A stretch of 64,000 bases of DNA from Gemmatimonadaceae bacterium (GCA_036496605.1 DASXKV010000051.1:62001-126000), one strand, 5' to 3'. Counted from the stretch's first letter, positions 43,602 through 52,166 are shown. Made by a program: numbers and translations. The notes: generated from the letters alone by a model not told the origin.

Positions 43602-44735
43602 CTAGTAGAGATTCACCCAGGCTCGACCCTTCGCCGTCGTCAGATTCGATGAGGCCGACAGAACCTGCTGGACCGCGCAGGACGAATATTGAATGTTCGT
43701 GCTTCCGCTGAGCGTCACCGCGTCACCGAGGTCGACCGCCGCGGCCATCTCCACGCCGATGACGGCGTTACTGTTGCCACTCGAGCGAATCGTACCGCGC
43801 ACGATCACCACGCCGGTGAAGCTGAAGTTTCCTGATTCAGTCAGGTCGCCGTCGACGAGCAGAATTCCCTGCCCGGCACCCGTACTGAGATGCGCGTCGC
43901 CGGTGATATGAATGATCGGGAAATCGCTCTCGCACGCCGCCGCGGGAGTGTGTCGTACGGGATCGCCCCAGTTGCTCGTGTTGGTCTTCTGGCAGACGCC
44001 AGCGTTCACGACGGGACCCATGCCGTTGTACGTCCCGCTGCCGAGCGTGATGTTCGCCAACGCCGCAAGCGATGAATAACTCAAGCCGCCGTAATTGAAG
44101 TACGTGTTCGTGTCGTTAGCGGCCACATTCGTGGTGTAGGGCGGATTGCCGCTGACGGTCGCCACACCGTTGAAGGTTACAGTGGCCGTGGGACTGAGGA
44201 CTGCGCCAGGCACGTTGGTGAGCGTTGTACTGCAAGCCCATCCAGACGGGTTGGCATCGTTTCCGCTCACGGTCACGTTGCCGCTCGCCTTGACATTGCC
44301 GGCCGCCGTCACCGCGCCGAGAAAGTTGAGGGCCGGCGTGTTCAGGCGGAATAACGAGCCGAATCGGCGCCGAGAACCGTACTGGAGACTGTTGCCGCGC
44401 GTTTGCGCCTCCGAGACGGCCCAGAAGAAGGGGCCCGCCAAACGGGTCACGAACACGTTCACGCTCGCGCCGCCGACGTCGGTATAGCTCACTCGGAGCG
44501 TGTCGCCGGTGACCATCGACGTGTTCTTGGATTGATCCCAGTCACTCGTTAGGCGGTTGAGTCCCAGCTCGGCCGCCGACTCGGCGCGCGCCTCGTTGAG
44601 CGTGTTCGCGCCGACGCGATACTCCTGCGTCGCGAGATACATCACGCCGGTAATCAGCGTCCCGACGATGACGATAGCGCCAAGCACCATCGGCAGCGCC
44701 ATACCAGCGCGGCGGCTACGCGTCATTGCGTTCAT
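43602..44735 (-). CDS. PilX-like pilus assembly protein, tandem copy 1 (cluster B)
   Basis: This 377-residue protein starts at ATG 44735 after GAGGAC, eight bases after the pilW-like stop. It opens MNAMTRSRRAGMALPMVLGA and shares almost all blocks with the copy downstream (TRGNSLQYGSRRRFGSLFRL, GDPVRHTPAAACES, GQGILLVDGDLTESGNFSFT). It is likely the original copy because it keeps the intact pilW gene in front. The role is as a minor-pilin-like component; the C-terminal beta-rich domain is shared with the cluster A protein. Confidence 0.82.
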   Translation of the reverse strand: MNAMTRSRRAGMALPMVLGAIVIVGTLITGVMYLATQEYRVGANTLNEARAESAAELGLNRLTSDWDQSKNTSMVTGDTLRVSYTDVGGASVNVFVTRLAGPFFWAVSEAQTRGNSLQYGSRRRFGSLFRLNTPALNFLGAVTAAGNVKASGNVTVSGNDANPSGWACSTTLTNVPGAVLSPTATVTFNGVATVSGNPPYTTNVAANDTNTYFNYGGLSYSSLAALANITLGSGTYNGMGPVVNAGVCQKTNTSNWGDPVRHTPAAACESDFPIIHITGDAHLSTGAGQGILLVDGDLTESGNFSFTGVVIVRGTIRSSGNSNAVIGVEMAAAVDLGDAVTLSGSTNIQYSSCAVQQVLSASSNLTTAKGRAWVNLY

Positions 44736-44742
44736 AAAGTCC

Positions 44743-45708
44743 TCATTTCCAATTGCGGAGGCCGACCTCGACGCGCAGCGAATCCTGGAACGTCTGCGGC
44801 GAGCCCCCGGCAAGCTGTATGGTTCGTGTTCCTTGACCCTGCAAAAGAATGCTGATCCGGCTGACACTCGTCCTGGTCGCCGTCACGTTACCGAGGGTGT
44901 CGTAGTACGTGAAACGCACACCGGCGAGCTCCGGGTGTCCGCTGACGTACGGGCGCAGCGGCCCCGCAATCGGCTGGATCGCATTGCACACCGGCACTCG
45001 GCCCGTGATGCAGTCGTAATAGCCGAGATACCAGGAACCATCGGCCGCGTTGTACAGACTGTAGTGCACCTTCTTGAAGAATCGCACCGCCGCGCCCGTG
45101 CTCACGGTCGCGGACTGCGTCGGCGAGAGAGTAAAGTTGAAACTCGGATTGGACCCCGAAACGTCCGTCGACTTCATCAGCCCGCTCGCGGACGTGCAGC
45201 CAGGACTCGCATTCGAGAAGGCAATGCCCGTGGCCGTGATCTTGTGTAGCGATACCGTATCGTCTTTCGCCGACGTGCTGGTCGAATCCACGTAGAGCAT
45301 CAGTGAATCACCGATGCTCGGCTGCCGCGACCAGACCGTGAGCGCCGAGCCTTTCGCGAGCGTGACCGCTGGAATGGCGATCTGCGAGCTCGCTCTGGTG
45401 CTCGAGCAGATGAAGGAGCTGCCGAATGTCGCTCGGAACTCGATCGACGTGTCGCTCATGGCGTAGATGTCGCCACCCTTGCCGGAAATCGAGCGGAGAT
45501 CGCTCGGCATCATCACTGCTGCTTGTCTTACCTGCGTCCGCGTGAGCAGTATCTCGTTGGCGCCCGTGTAGAAGCGGTCCTGCTTGAGCAGGAAGCCGAT
45601 GATCAGGCCACCCAAAAGGCCAAGCAGGACCATCGAGACCATGAGCTCGATGAGCGTGAGACCCGCGCGAGCCGGTCGGTCGGCGCGTCTCGTGGCTGGC
45701 TTCAACAT
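44743..45708 (-). CDS. Minor pilin, PilW-like (cluster B)
   Basis: This 321-residue prepilin-like protein has a basic leader ending RAG, the cleavage site G|LTLIE and the helix LMVSMVLLGLLGGLIIGFLL. It is PilW-sized and its C-terminus (DSLRVEVGLRN) resembles that of the cluster A protein. Its ATG overlaps the stop of the pilV-like gene (ATGTTGA). Six Cys residues in the soluble part could form disulfides in the periplasm. Confidence 0.85.
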   Translation of the reverse strand: MLKPATRRADRPARAGLTLIELMVSMVLLGLLGGLIIGFLLKQDRFYTGANEILLTRTQVRQAAVMMPSDLRSISGKGGDIYAMSDTSIEFRATFGSSFICSSTRASSQIAIPAVTLAKGSALTVWSRQPSIGDSLMLYVDSTSTSAKDDTVSLHKITATGIAFSNASPGCTSASGLMKSTDVSGSNPSFNFTLSPTQSATVSTGAAVRFFKKVHYSLYNAADGSWYLGYYDCITGRVPVCNAIQPIAGPLRPYVSGHPELAGVRFTYYDTLGNVTATRTSVSRISILLQGQGTRTIQLAGGSPQTFQDSLRVEVGLRNWK

Positions 45709-46079
45709 GAGATGAAGCTCCTATAGATGCGCGTCTGGGTCCGACGATTGGCGACGAAGGTCACTCGAACCGTGACGTCGTCGGCACGGGCGAGGTTCAC
45801 CACTGTCCACGTCTGGTTGATGCCGTTGGTCTTGGCCGAGTCCGACGTGTGCGCGGAGCACGACTGCGATCGCATACGCTCGAAACGCGCCTCGGCAAGC
45901 GAGGCCGCGAGCGATCTGTTCTTGGCGGCCGTCATTAGCGTGATGACGTTCGCCGACGTGGCAACCATCGCAAGTGCGCCCACCGAGAAGACCATCAACG
46001 CGACGAGAAGCTCGACGAGAGTCCAGCCGCGCCGCGCGCGTATTCGGTGTTGCTTGTTGGGTTCGAGCTGAGCGGGCAT
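45702..46079 (-). CDS. Minor pilin, PilV-like (cluster B)
   Basis: This 125-residue prepilin-like protein has the cleavage site RRG|WTLVE (Trp replaces the usual Phe at mature position 1) and the helix LLVALMVFSVGALAMVATSA. ATG 46079 is preceded by AAGGGG; ATG 46088 is also possible and would overlap the upstream stop. It lies between fimT-like and pilW-like genes with overlaps on both sides, so the cluster is one transcript. Confidence 0.82.
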   Translation of the reverse strand: MPAQLEPNKQHRIRARRGWTLVELLVALMVFSVGALAMVATSANVITLMTAAKNRSLAASLAEARFERMRSQSCSAHTSDSAKTNGINQTWTVVNLARADDVTVRVTFVANRRTQTRIYRSFISC

Positions 46080-46081
46080 CG

Positions 46082-46648
46082 TCAGCATCCCCTTGCGCGC
46101 GTGTTGCCCAGCCCCGTTGCGCACACGGTGTCGGATTTGGATCCTTTGCTGACGATGATCTTGAGGGAGGTCGGCGTGCCGGTGATCAGGCCACGCGAGT
46201 CGAACGAGACGGTCGTGTCGGTGACGGTTGGCGCCGCCACGGTGCTGAGCGTCACGCCGAAGCGCTGCGCGAGATCGACCGTCTTCCCAAGCTGGACGTG
46301 GACACCTAACGAGTCACCAAGGACTTTTAGGGTATTGCCGCTGCGCACGAACCAGGATTGCCGGCTGCGCTGAATGGCAATGGCGCGAGCCTGAAAGAGC
46401 GTCGCGCTTACGACCCGCGTCGCGGAACTGCGCGAGTTGCCCGAGAAGGCGCCGGAAACACTCTTGCCAGTGATCGCGATAATGACGCCAGCGATCGTCA
46501 TGACGACGACCAGCTCGAGGATAGTGAATGCGGCTCGGTGGTAGGCGCCCGTTCTATCGTCGTGCCGCGGTGGCAACGCGATGCCGTGAAGGGCGATCGA
46601 CGTTTTGCAATCGAGCTCGGACACCGCGAAGCATCGTCGCTTCAGCAT
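46082..46648 (-). CDS. Minor pilin, FimT/GspH-like (cluster B)
   Basis: This 188-residue prepilin-like protein has a long 38-residue leader ending HRAA, then FTILELVVVMTIAGVIIAIT. Ala replaces the Gly that normally precedes the cleavage site; some prepilin peptidases accept Ala. The soluble part (SATRVVSATLFQARAIAIQR, then VSFDSRGLITG) is typical of GspH/FimT, which in some bacteria bind DNA or prime pili. It is the first gene of cluster B and has no counterpart in cluster A. ATG 46648 follows AAGGATTC-free sequence with weak GCGAGGTC. Confidence 0.8.
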   Translation of the reverse strand: MLKRRCFAVSELDCKTSIALHGIALPPRHDDRTGAYHRAAFTILELVVVMTIAGVIIAITGKSVSGAFSGNSRSSATRVVSATLFQARAIAIQRSRQSWFVRSGNTLKVLGDSLGVHVQLGKTVDLAQRFGVTLSTVAAPTVTDTTVSFDSRGLITGTPTSLKIIVSKGSKSDTVCATGLGNTRARGC

Positions 46649-47022
46649 GGTGAGACCTCGCTGGAACGTTATTAGTGAAAAGAATCCTTACAGTGTGCGG
46701 CCAAACTACATTACCAGAGTCAATCCTCGTACCAATTGCCGAAACGCTTGAACTCGGAACGACATGGGCGCACATGAGCAAGTGCGTCTTTGCCTAACTG
46801 TCACGAGGACTACACGATAGCCACGTGCAGTTTTTCGTCGGGTGAAATGACCCAGCGGAAAGCACGAAATAGGCTGACGTTAGGCATCGTCTTGCGGCTC
46901 ATGAACCTGCGTTCCGCGCCGCAGATTGCCTGCGATCGTGCAATCTGCTGGTAACGTGCAGATGTTTATCGTTCCGGCGCAGGAACGGCCAGACGGCGCA
47001 AGCTCTCGCGGGACGTCGTCTG
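46649..47022. promoter_or_regulatory. Gene-free upstream region of minor-pilin cluster B
   Basis: These 374 bases include a clearly less GC-rich stretch (46660-46740), as expected of a promoter for the minus-strand minor-pilin operon. On the minus strand, TTGACT lies about 80 bases before the fimT-like start, but no well-spaced -10 and no -24/-12 pair was found. Two CCTAAC/GTTAGG motifs lie at 46793 and 46881. No coding frame is convincing. Confidence 0.4.
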
Positions 47023-47298
47023 CTAGGAGCGGATCGCTGCCAGCTTCAAAGCCCTCTCGAGAGCTCCCTCGAGGTAGACTGGTTCCAGCCCTCCCGCCCA
47101 GTATTCGACCGCCTTGCGATCGGGCTGTGATGTCTCCTGCTCGGTTGACAGCACGATTCCGCGGCCGCCGGCCGGAACGAATTCAATCCAGCCACTCCAA
47201 GTGCCATCGCCGCGAACGTCGGCACATGTACGCGGACGGTATTCGGTGCCGTCGCGGGCTCTTACGCGTGCGGTGTGCTCGTGAATGAGGTACGACAT
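47023..47298 (-). CDS. Small conserved-looking hypothetical protein
   Basis: This 91-residue protein begins MSYLIHEHTARVRARDGTEY and contains GDGTWSGWIEFVP, ETSQPDRKAVEYWAGGLEP and VYLEGALERAL. The sequence has a well-mixed, folded character (two short beta-rich parts and a C-terminal helix), and I recall similar small proteins in soil and Gram-negative bacteria without an assigned function. A competing plus-strand frame here is Arg/Pro-rich and less credible. No signal peptide, so probably cytoplasmic. Confidence 0.7.
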   Translation of the reverse strand: MSYLIHEHTARVRARDGTEYRPRTCADVRGDGTWSGWIEFVPAGGRGIVLSTEQETSQPDRKAVEYWAGGLEPVYLEGALERALKLAAIRS

Positions 47299-47497
47299 GT
47301 TGCCATCTCGCTGCGGTCCCTTCGCGAACCCCTCGGCTGTTCGTTCAGCATCGAGCGGGTATCACAGGATGCAATTGCAACACCTTCGCCAACGCCGCAC
47401 CAAAATGTCGACAACGGGGACGACCGGGAGGGAGTGGCACCCACGGCGCGAGCGCTTCGCCTCTCATTGTTCGACTTGCTCCCTTTATGCCGAACGA
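47299..47497. other. Gene-poor spacer
   Basis: I see no supported gene here. Several short open frames on both strands have unbalanced composition. It would contain the promoter of the small minus-strand gene. Confidence 0.4.
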
Positions 47498-47537
47498 CAG
47501 CGAAGCGTTGATGGACAAGTCCATCAACGCTTCGCTG
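47498..47537. terminator. Perfect 19-bp inverted repeat with a 2-base loop
   Basis: CAGCGAAGCGTTGATGGAC (47498-47516) pairs perfectly with its complement at 47519-47537, loop AA. Partly matching flanks extend the stem further. It lies 17 bases past the stop of the minus-strand 43-codon ORF and has no T-run. A terminator is the simplest reading; a protein-binding palindrome is possible. Confidence 0.7.
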
Positions 47538-47553
47538 CGGTTAGGCGACTGCG

Positions 47554-47685
47554 TTATCCGACCGCGATGATGTAGCCCGAAGAGGGGCTCGGAGCCGTCG
47601 GTCGCTTGTCACATTGGGGCGGCGGTGCCGGTAGCTGCAGCAATCGGAAGTTGTTGTCGAGTGTTGGGAGCTCAATAGGAAGCAT
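47554..47685 (-). CDS. Small 43-residue ORF overlapping the lipoprotein gene
   Basis: On the minus strand, ATG 47685 is preceded by an excellent ribosome-binding site (GGAGGGATCGGCG then ATG) that lies inside the end of the lipoprotein gene; the two frames overlap by 14 bases. The product begins MLPIELPTLDNNFRLLQLP, has a Pro-rich centre, one Cys, and ends SGYIIAVG, echoing SGYMVAAA near the lipoprotein C-terminus. A strong hairpin follows the stop. No signal peptide or known family. It may be a coupled small protein or a decayed C-terminal duplicate of the lipoprotein. Confidence 0.5.
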   Translation of the reverse strand: MLPIELPTLDNNFRLLQLPAPPPQCDKRPTAPSPSSGYIIAVG

Positions 47686-48352
47686 CGCCGATCCCTCCGA
47701 ACCCTGAGTACGCAGCCGCGACCATATAGCCGCTGAAGTGCTTCACTCGGCGATACACCGTATTGTGGAGCGGGTCGAGCCATGCACGAAGCGTTGGATC
47801 GGCGATGGACTCGTCCACGTATCCGTCGTCACCGGCGTCGTACAGAATGCTGTACGCGCCGGACGTATGAAGCTGCCGGTCCGTGTACAAGGACAGCACA
47901 ACCCAACGATATACAGTCCGCGCATCCGCCGGCACGAAACGCAACTCCGGCGAGAATTGCGCGAAGGCGTAGCCACCCTTGCTCGACCAACGTACCGTGA
48001 CCTGAATCGGATGATTCACGGGCGTGCAGGGCGAATCCCACTGCGTCACTCCATAACCCGATGTCGCGGGGTCGCAGATAGACTGAGCCGGGAAGTAGAT
48101 CCAGTTCGACCCAAAGGCATACGTACGGGAGACGTTCGGATCGATCGTGAGCGTTGCGACGTCATCCCCGCCATCCTGTTTCGACGACTTCGAGTCGGAG
48201 CTCGATCGCGACGCCTCAGGCTGTAGAGCTTGAACATCGAATGCCGGCCGTTCGGCGGCCGGCGGCGCGCTCGTGGCATCTGAGCACGCGCTCGCGCCCA
48301 CCAGGGCCACGAGCAGGGCAGCGCTCCGCCGTACCAGCGTCGATACGTGCAT
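47672..48352 (-). CDS. Hypothetical lipoprotein
   Basis: This 226-residue exported protein starts at ATG 48352 after GAGGAC, with a signal ending VGASACSD (lipobox Cys at residue 23). A Ser/Asp/Lys-rich linker (about residues 45-65) leads to a Trp/Tyr-rich domain (TYAFGSNWIYFPAQSICDP; HPIQVTVRWSSKGGYAFAQF; YRWVVLSLYTDRQ) that looks beta-sandwich-like, with two Cys that could pair. No catalytic motif is seen. It is divergent from trmFO. I do not recognise a family. Confidence 0.75.
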   Translation of the reverse strand: MHVSTLVRRSAALLVALVGASACSDATSAPPAAERPAFDVQALQPEASRSSSDSKSSKQDGGDDVATLTIDPNVSRTYAFGSNWIYFPAQSICDPATSGYGVTQWDSPCTPVNHPIQVTVRWSSKGGYAFAQFSPELRFVPADARTVYRWVVLSLYTDRQLHTSGAYSILYDAGDDGYVDESIADPTLRAWLDPLHNTVYRRVKHFSGYMVAAAYSGFGGIGDASY

Positions 48353-48676
48353 GCGAAAGTCCTCGGGAATCGTGAACGTGTCATCGGCGCACGCGTACAC
48401 TGCGGCGCGTCAGAACGGGCGTGCCCTGACGATCGGGCGTCCCGCGCGCCAATGGTTAGGCAAGCGCCATTCCTAATGAGAGAGTTCGTTGCACGCTGCG
48501 AAAATCCGGTCATGGTGTCGAAATCGTTCGGAACGCGCTGTCCGAATGAGTGCTCGTTACGCCACTATTTTCTGGTGCGTCAGCGCACGCAATGGTTCCT
48601 GCGCTTCGCGTTTCGCGAGACTTTCTGGCGTTCTGCGATGGTCAACCTCAACGCCGGCGACGTACATTGGACTGCG
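48353..48676. other. Divergent intergenic region before trmFO
   Basis: These 324 bases separate the lipoprotein and trmFO. The trmFO frame stays open through it, but the translation lacks TrmFO similarity and the FAD-binding start fixes ATG 48677. It contains one GTTAGGC motif at 48456 and probably both promoters; none is distinct enough to mark. Confidence 0.4.
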
Positions 48677-50035
48677 ATGCGGCAACCTATAGAGGTCATC
48701 GGTGGTGGGCTCGCCGGCAGCGAAGCGGCCTGGCAACTCGCCGAGCGTGGCCACGATGTGGTCATCCACGAGATGCGGCCACTTCGCCCGACGCCGGCTC
48801 ACAAGACGGATCGGCTGGCGGAGCTCGTGTGCTCGAACACCTTCAAGAGCACTGAGACCACCAACGCGCACGGCCTGCTCAAGGCGGAGATGCGCATCCT
48901 TGGCTCGCTCATTCTCGAGGCGGCCGATTCGGCGCGCGTGCCCGGTGGTACAGCGCTGACCGTCGACCGCAACGTCTTCTCGCAAGCGGTACACGATCGC
49001 CTAACGGCGCACCCGCGCGTCCGAGTGACGCGGGATGAGGCGACGTCGCTCCCGGAGAGGGGCGTGGTCGCGACCGGCCCGTTGACGTCGGATTCCCTTG
49101 CGACCGCGATCGCCGCGGCGCTGGGCGTCGAGTCGCTCGCGTTCTACGACGCCATTGCGCCGATCGTTGCGGCGGACTCGATCGACGAAGCCGTCACCTT
49201 TCGGGCGTCGCGCTACGGCAAGGAGACGATGCCTAACGCGGCCGAGGATGAGAAGAGCCAGGCGGGGGCCTACATCAACTGCCCGATGACGCAGGAGCAA
49301 TACGACGCCTTCCTCGACGCGCTCGTACAGGCCGATCGGGCAAGCGCCCATGACTTCGACTCGCTCCCATACTTCGAAGGCTGCATGCCGGTCGAGGAAA
49401 TGGCGCGGCGCGGACGCGACACGCTTCGCTTCGGGCCGATGAAGCCTGTCGGGCTTCGAGATCCGCGGACTGGGCGTCAGGCGCATGCGGTCGTTCAACT
49501 GCGGCGAGAGGATCGTGCTGGCCGTATGTGGAATCTCGTTGGATTCCAGACTCGGCTGCGCTATCCGGAGCAGCAGCGTGTCTTTCGGATGATACCCGGT
49601 CTCGAGAACGCCGAGTTCTTGCGCTACGGCTCGATACATCGAAACTCCTACATCAATTCGCCGGCGGCGCTGTCGCCATATCTTGCGCTGCGCACGCGGG
49701 AGACGACGCTCTTCGCCGGGCAGCTGACTGGCGTCGAGGGTTATACCGAGAGCTCGGCGACTGGGCTTCTTGCCGGGATCAATCTTTCACGAATGCTCAA
49801 CCGCGAGGAGCCGCGCGTGCCGCCGCCGACAACGATGCTCGGCGCGCTGTACCGGTATCTTCGCGATGCCGATCCGCGCTACTTTCAGCCGATGAATGCG
49901 AATTTCGGCCTCCTCGACGAACTGAGCACACCCGTGCGCGATAAGCGGGTGAAGCGCGAGCAGCTCGCCGAGCGCGCGCTCGCCGACATGCGGAAATGGA
50001 TACATGACGAAACGCTCGTCGCCGCGCACGGCTGA
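48677..50035 (+). CDS. trmFO: Folate-dependent tRNA (uracil-54-C5)-methyltransferase TrmFO
   Basis: This 452-residue flavoprotein makes m5U54 in the tRNA T-loop from methylenetetrahydrofolate. It opens with the FAD-binding IEVIGGGLAGSEAAWQLAER, followed by the family blocks HKTDRLAELVCSNTFKS and GLLKAEMRILGSLI, YFEGCMPVEEMARRG and FAGQLTGVEGYTESSATGLL. ATG 48677 is chosen because the family starts a few residues before this motif. It leads the trmFO-xer-hslV-hslU order known also in Firmicutes. The 3' end overlaps the Xer gene by 32 bases. Confidence 0.95.
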   Translation: MRQPIEVIGGGLAGSEAAWQLAERGHDVVIHEMRPLRPTPAHKTDRLAELVCSNTFKSTETTNAHGLLKAEMRILGSLILEAADSARVPGGTALTVDRNVFSQAVHDRLTAHPRVRVTRDEATSLPERGVVATGPLTSDSLATAIAAALGVESLAFYDAIAPIVAADSIDEAVTFRASRYGKETMPNAAEDEKSQAGAYINCPMTQEQYDAFLDALVQADRASAHDFDSLPYFEGCMPVEEMARRGRDTLRFGPMKPVGLRDPRTGRQAHAVVQLRREDRAGRMWNLVGFQTRLRYPEQQRVFRMIPGLENAEFLRYGSIHRNSYINSPAALSPYLALRTRETTLFAGQLTGVEGYTESSATGLLAGINLSRMLNREEPRVPPPTTMLGALYRYLRDADPRYFQPMNANFGLLDELSTPVRDKRVKREQLAERALADMRKWIHDETLVAAHG

Positions 50036-50990
50036 CACGCCGCCGCACGACTCGCCCGAGTCAGAGGCGCCTCTGCCGGGCGAGATTACGGATTTTCTCA
50101 TCCATCTCGAGAAGGAGCGCGACGTTTCGCCGAACACTGTCAAGGCGTACCGCCGCGATCTGCGCGAGCTGTTCGATTTTCTCGCCCAGCACTACGGCGC
50201 CGACGCATGGACATGGCAGGGCGTCGATCGGCTTGCGATGCGAGGCTTTCTCGCGCGCCTGGCACGGCGTGGATTGAGCAAACGATCGATGACGCGCACG
50301 CTCTCGGCGGTGCGGAGCTTTTACAAATACATGCACCGGAACGAGATCGTCGATGCCAACCCCGCGCGTGCCGTCGGCGCGCCGCGACTGGAGCGCTATC
50401 TGCCAGGGTATCTGGATCGTGCGCAGATCGATCTGCTCTTCCAGACCGCGGAAGTGCGGGCGTGGGAAGGGGGCTTCGTCGATGTCCGAAACCTCGCCAT
50501 CCTCGAGCTGTTCTACTCGACGGGCATGCGGCTTTCCGAGCTCCAGGGGCTCAGCCGTTCGGATCTCGATCTCGTCTCGCAGCAGGTAAAGGTGCGCGGC
50601 AAAGGACGCAAGGAGCGCATCGTTCCCATCGGCGACGCGGCCACGCTCGCTCTGCGAAACTACGAGGCCAAGCGAGACGCGCTGCTACGGTCGATCGCCC
50701 CGCGCGGCGACCGAATGGCCGTATTTCTCGCGCGCACGGGGCGTCGCATCGGGGTGCGTGCCATACAAAAGGCCGTGACCGCTTTCCTGCGAGAGATCGA
50801 CGAAGAGGCTGGCCTAACGGTGCACTCGCTTCGCCACACGTTCGCGACGCATCTGCTCGACGCAGGCGCTGACCTGCGCGCGGTGCAGGAACTGCTTGGC
50901 CATGCGTCAATCTCGACGACCCAGATCTACACGCACACGTCGGTCGAGCGGCTGAAGAAGGTCTATCAGAAGGCGCACCCGCGGGCGTAG
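50004..50990 (+). CDS. xerC: Tyrosine recombinase XerC/XerD
   Basis: This 328-residue recombinase resolves chromosome dimers at dif. The N-terminal SAM-like domain (FLIHLEKERDVSPNTVKAYR) is followed by the catalytic domain with the full set: Arg in STGMRLSELQGL, Lys in KGRKERIVP, HxxR in HSLRHTFATHLL, His in LLGHASISTTQIY and Tyr in QIYTHTS. About 25 polar residues precede the usual start. XerC versus XerD cannot be settled from this sequence alone; the trmFO/hslV context favours the XerC/CodV-type gene. It overlaps trmFO. Confidence 0.93.
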   Translation: MTKRSSPRTADTPPHDSPESEAPLPGEITDFLIHLEKERDVSPNTVKAYRRDLRELFDFLAQHYGADAWTWQGVDRLAMRGFLARLARRGLSKRSMTRTLSAVRSFYKYMHRNEIVDANPARAVGAPRLERYLPGYLDRAQIDLLFQTAEVRAWEGGFVDVRNLAILELFYSTGMRLSELQGLSRSDLDLVSQQVKVRGKGRKERIVPIGDAATLALRNYEAKRDALLRSIAPRGDRMAVFLARTGRRIGVRAIQKAVTAFLREIDEEAGLTVHSLRHTFATHLLDAGADLRAVQELLGHASISTTQIYTHTSVERLKKVYQKAHPRA

Positions 50991-51035
50991 AACGCAGGCC
51001 GCCGCGAAAGGCCGCGGCCCGCGGAGTGCATTGGA

Positions 51036-51587
51036 TTGTCGAGCACGTCGCTGCTCCATCACAATCCTCATCCCGTGCGAGTCGAGACGTTTCCCCTCAT
51101 CATTGGCGTCCTCGTTGCCATGCTCGGCATCGGCATCTTGTTCGATGCATGGACGCCAGATACGGTGGTCGCGCACGAGCGCCGGCGTCGGCGACGCATC
51201 GAGCGCCACCGTAACGGCGAGGCGATGATTGGGCTCGGTGTGCTCGCGCTCGCCGCGGCGTTCATCGGACGCGACAATTGGCGTTACTCGATCCTCGTCG
51301 TGATTATCGGCGCCGCGTTCCTCGTCATCGGGACGGCGCTCAACGGACGTTACGTACGCGAGCTCTTCGTGAATCGGGGACCACTGCGGCGGCGCGAGGA
51401 AGCGGAGCAGAACAGCGAGCTAGTCACGTCTCCCCCAGTCGCTGGCGAGGTTGAGCGCCCGGTTGCGGGAGACGCGACGCGCTCCGTAGGGAGCGGTTGG
51501 CCGGCTACCGACCGTCGGAAGAAGCCTCGGGAGGGCGATCGCCAGATTCCGCGACCATCTGCACCGGACGACCCGCGCCTCAAATAA
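51036..51587 (+). CDS. Small membrane protein of unknown function
   Basis: This protein is up to 183 residues. Three hydrophobic segments (FPLIIGVLVAMLGIGILFDA; AMIGLGVLALAAAFIG; YSILVVIIGAAFLVIGTAL) and a highly charged loop RRRRRRIERHR lie in the first half; the C-terminal 75 residues are polar, Pro/Arg/Glu-rich and probably disordered. GTG 51075 may be the real start, placing the first helix near the N-terminus. It sits between xer and hslV, but I know of no link to either. Confidence 0.7.
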   Translation: MSSTSLLHHNPHPVRVETFPLIIGVLVAMLGIGILFDAWTPDTVVAHERRRRRRIERHRNGEAMIGLGVLALAAAFIGRDNWRYSILVVIIGAAFLVIGTALNGRYVRELFVNRGPLRRREEAEQNSELVTSPPVAGEVERPVAGDATRSVGSGWPATDRRKKPREGDRQIPRPSAPDDPRLK

Positions 51588-51620
51588 CTAAGTCCTAGCC
51601 ACCGCAGTATCTTCCGGTGC

Positions 51621-52166
51621 ATGACAGACCTGCTGCCGCGGATACGTGCGACCACCATTCTGGCGGTGCGCAAGAACGGAAAGGTTGCGCTGGGTGGGGA
51701 CGGCCAGGTGACCGTCGGCGAGACGGTCATGAAGTCGAACGCGCTGAAAGTCCGACCGCTGCGGAATGGAAGAATGCTTGCGGGATTCGCTGGTTCCGCG
51801 GCTGACGGAATGCGACTGTTCGAAAAATTCGAGGAAAAGCTCGAGCGGTATCCCGAGAACATGCCGCGCGCTGCCGTGGAGCTGGCGAAGGATTGGCGAA
51901 GCGATCGCGTGCTCCGGCGTCTCGAGGCCCTTCTCGTCGTGGTGGACCGCGATCACGGATTTGTGATCTCGGGAACCGGAGAGCTGATCGAGCCGGATGA
52001 TGGTGTACTGGCTATCGGCTCTGGCGGTCCGTACGCTCTCGCCGCGGCAAGGGCGCTGATCGCGAACACCGATCTCGAACCGAAGCAGATCGTCGAGCGA
52101 AGCTTGCGAATCGCTGGCGAGATCTGCGTGTATACCAATACGAACGTCACGATCCTGGAAGCGTGA
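51621..52166 (+). CDS. hslV: ATP-dependent protease peptidase subunit HslV
   Basis: This 181-residue N-terminal-nucleophile peptidase forms a double hexamer capped by HslU. The catalytic Thr is expected at T11 ([20 protein letters not shown]), so a ten-residue propeptide would be removed. Family blocks [33 protein letters not shown] and [14 protein letters not shown] follow. It degrades misfolded proteins. hslU starts 20 bases downstream. Confidence 0.96.
   Translation: MTDLLPRIRATTILAVRKNGKVALGGDGQVTVGETVMKSNALKVRPLRNGRMLAGFAGSAADGMRLFEKFEEKLERYPENMPRAAVELAKDWRSDRVLRRLEALLVVVDRDHGFVISGTGELIEPDDGVLAIGSGGPYALAAARALIANTDLEPKQIVERSLRIAGEICVYTNTNVTILEA

Noticed and set aside
46926-47288. 120-codon plus-strand frame opposite the small conserved hypothetical
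   Set aside because: Arg/Ser/Pro-rich product without structure-like pattern; the minus-strand frame has balanced, protein-like composition.
48347-48676. N-terminal extension of trmFO by 110 residues
   Set aside because: The FAD-binding motif of TrmFO is always near the N-terminus; the extension has no resemblance to the family.
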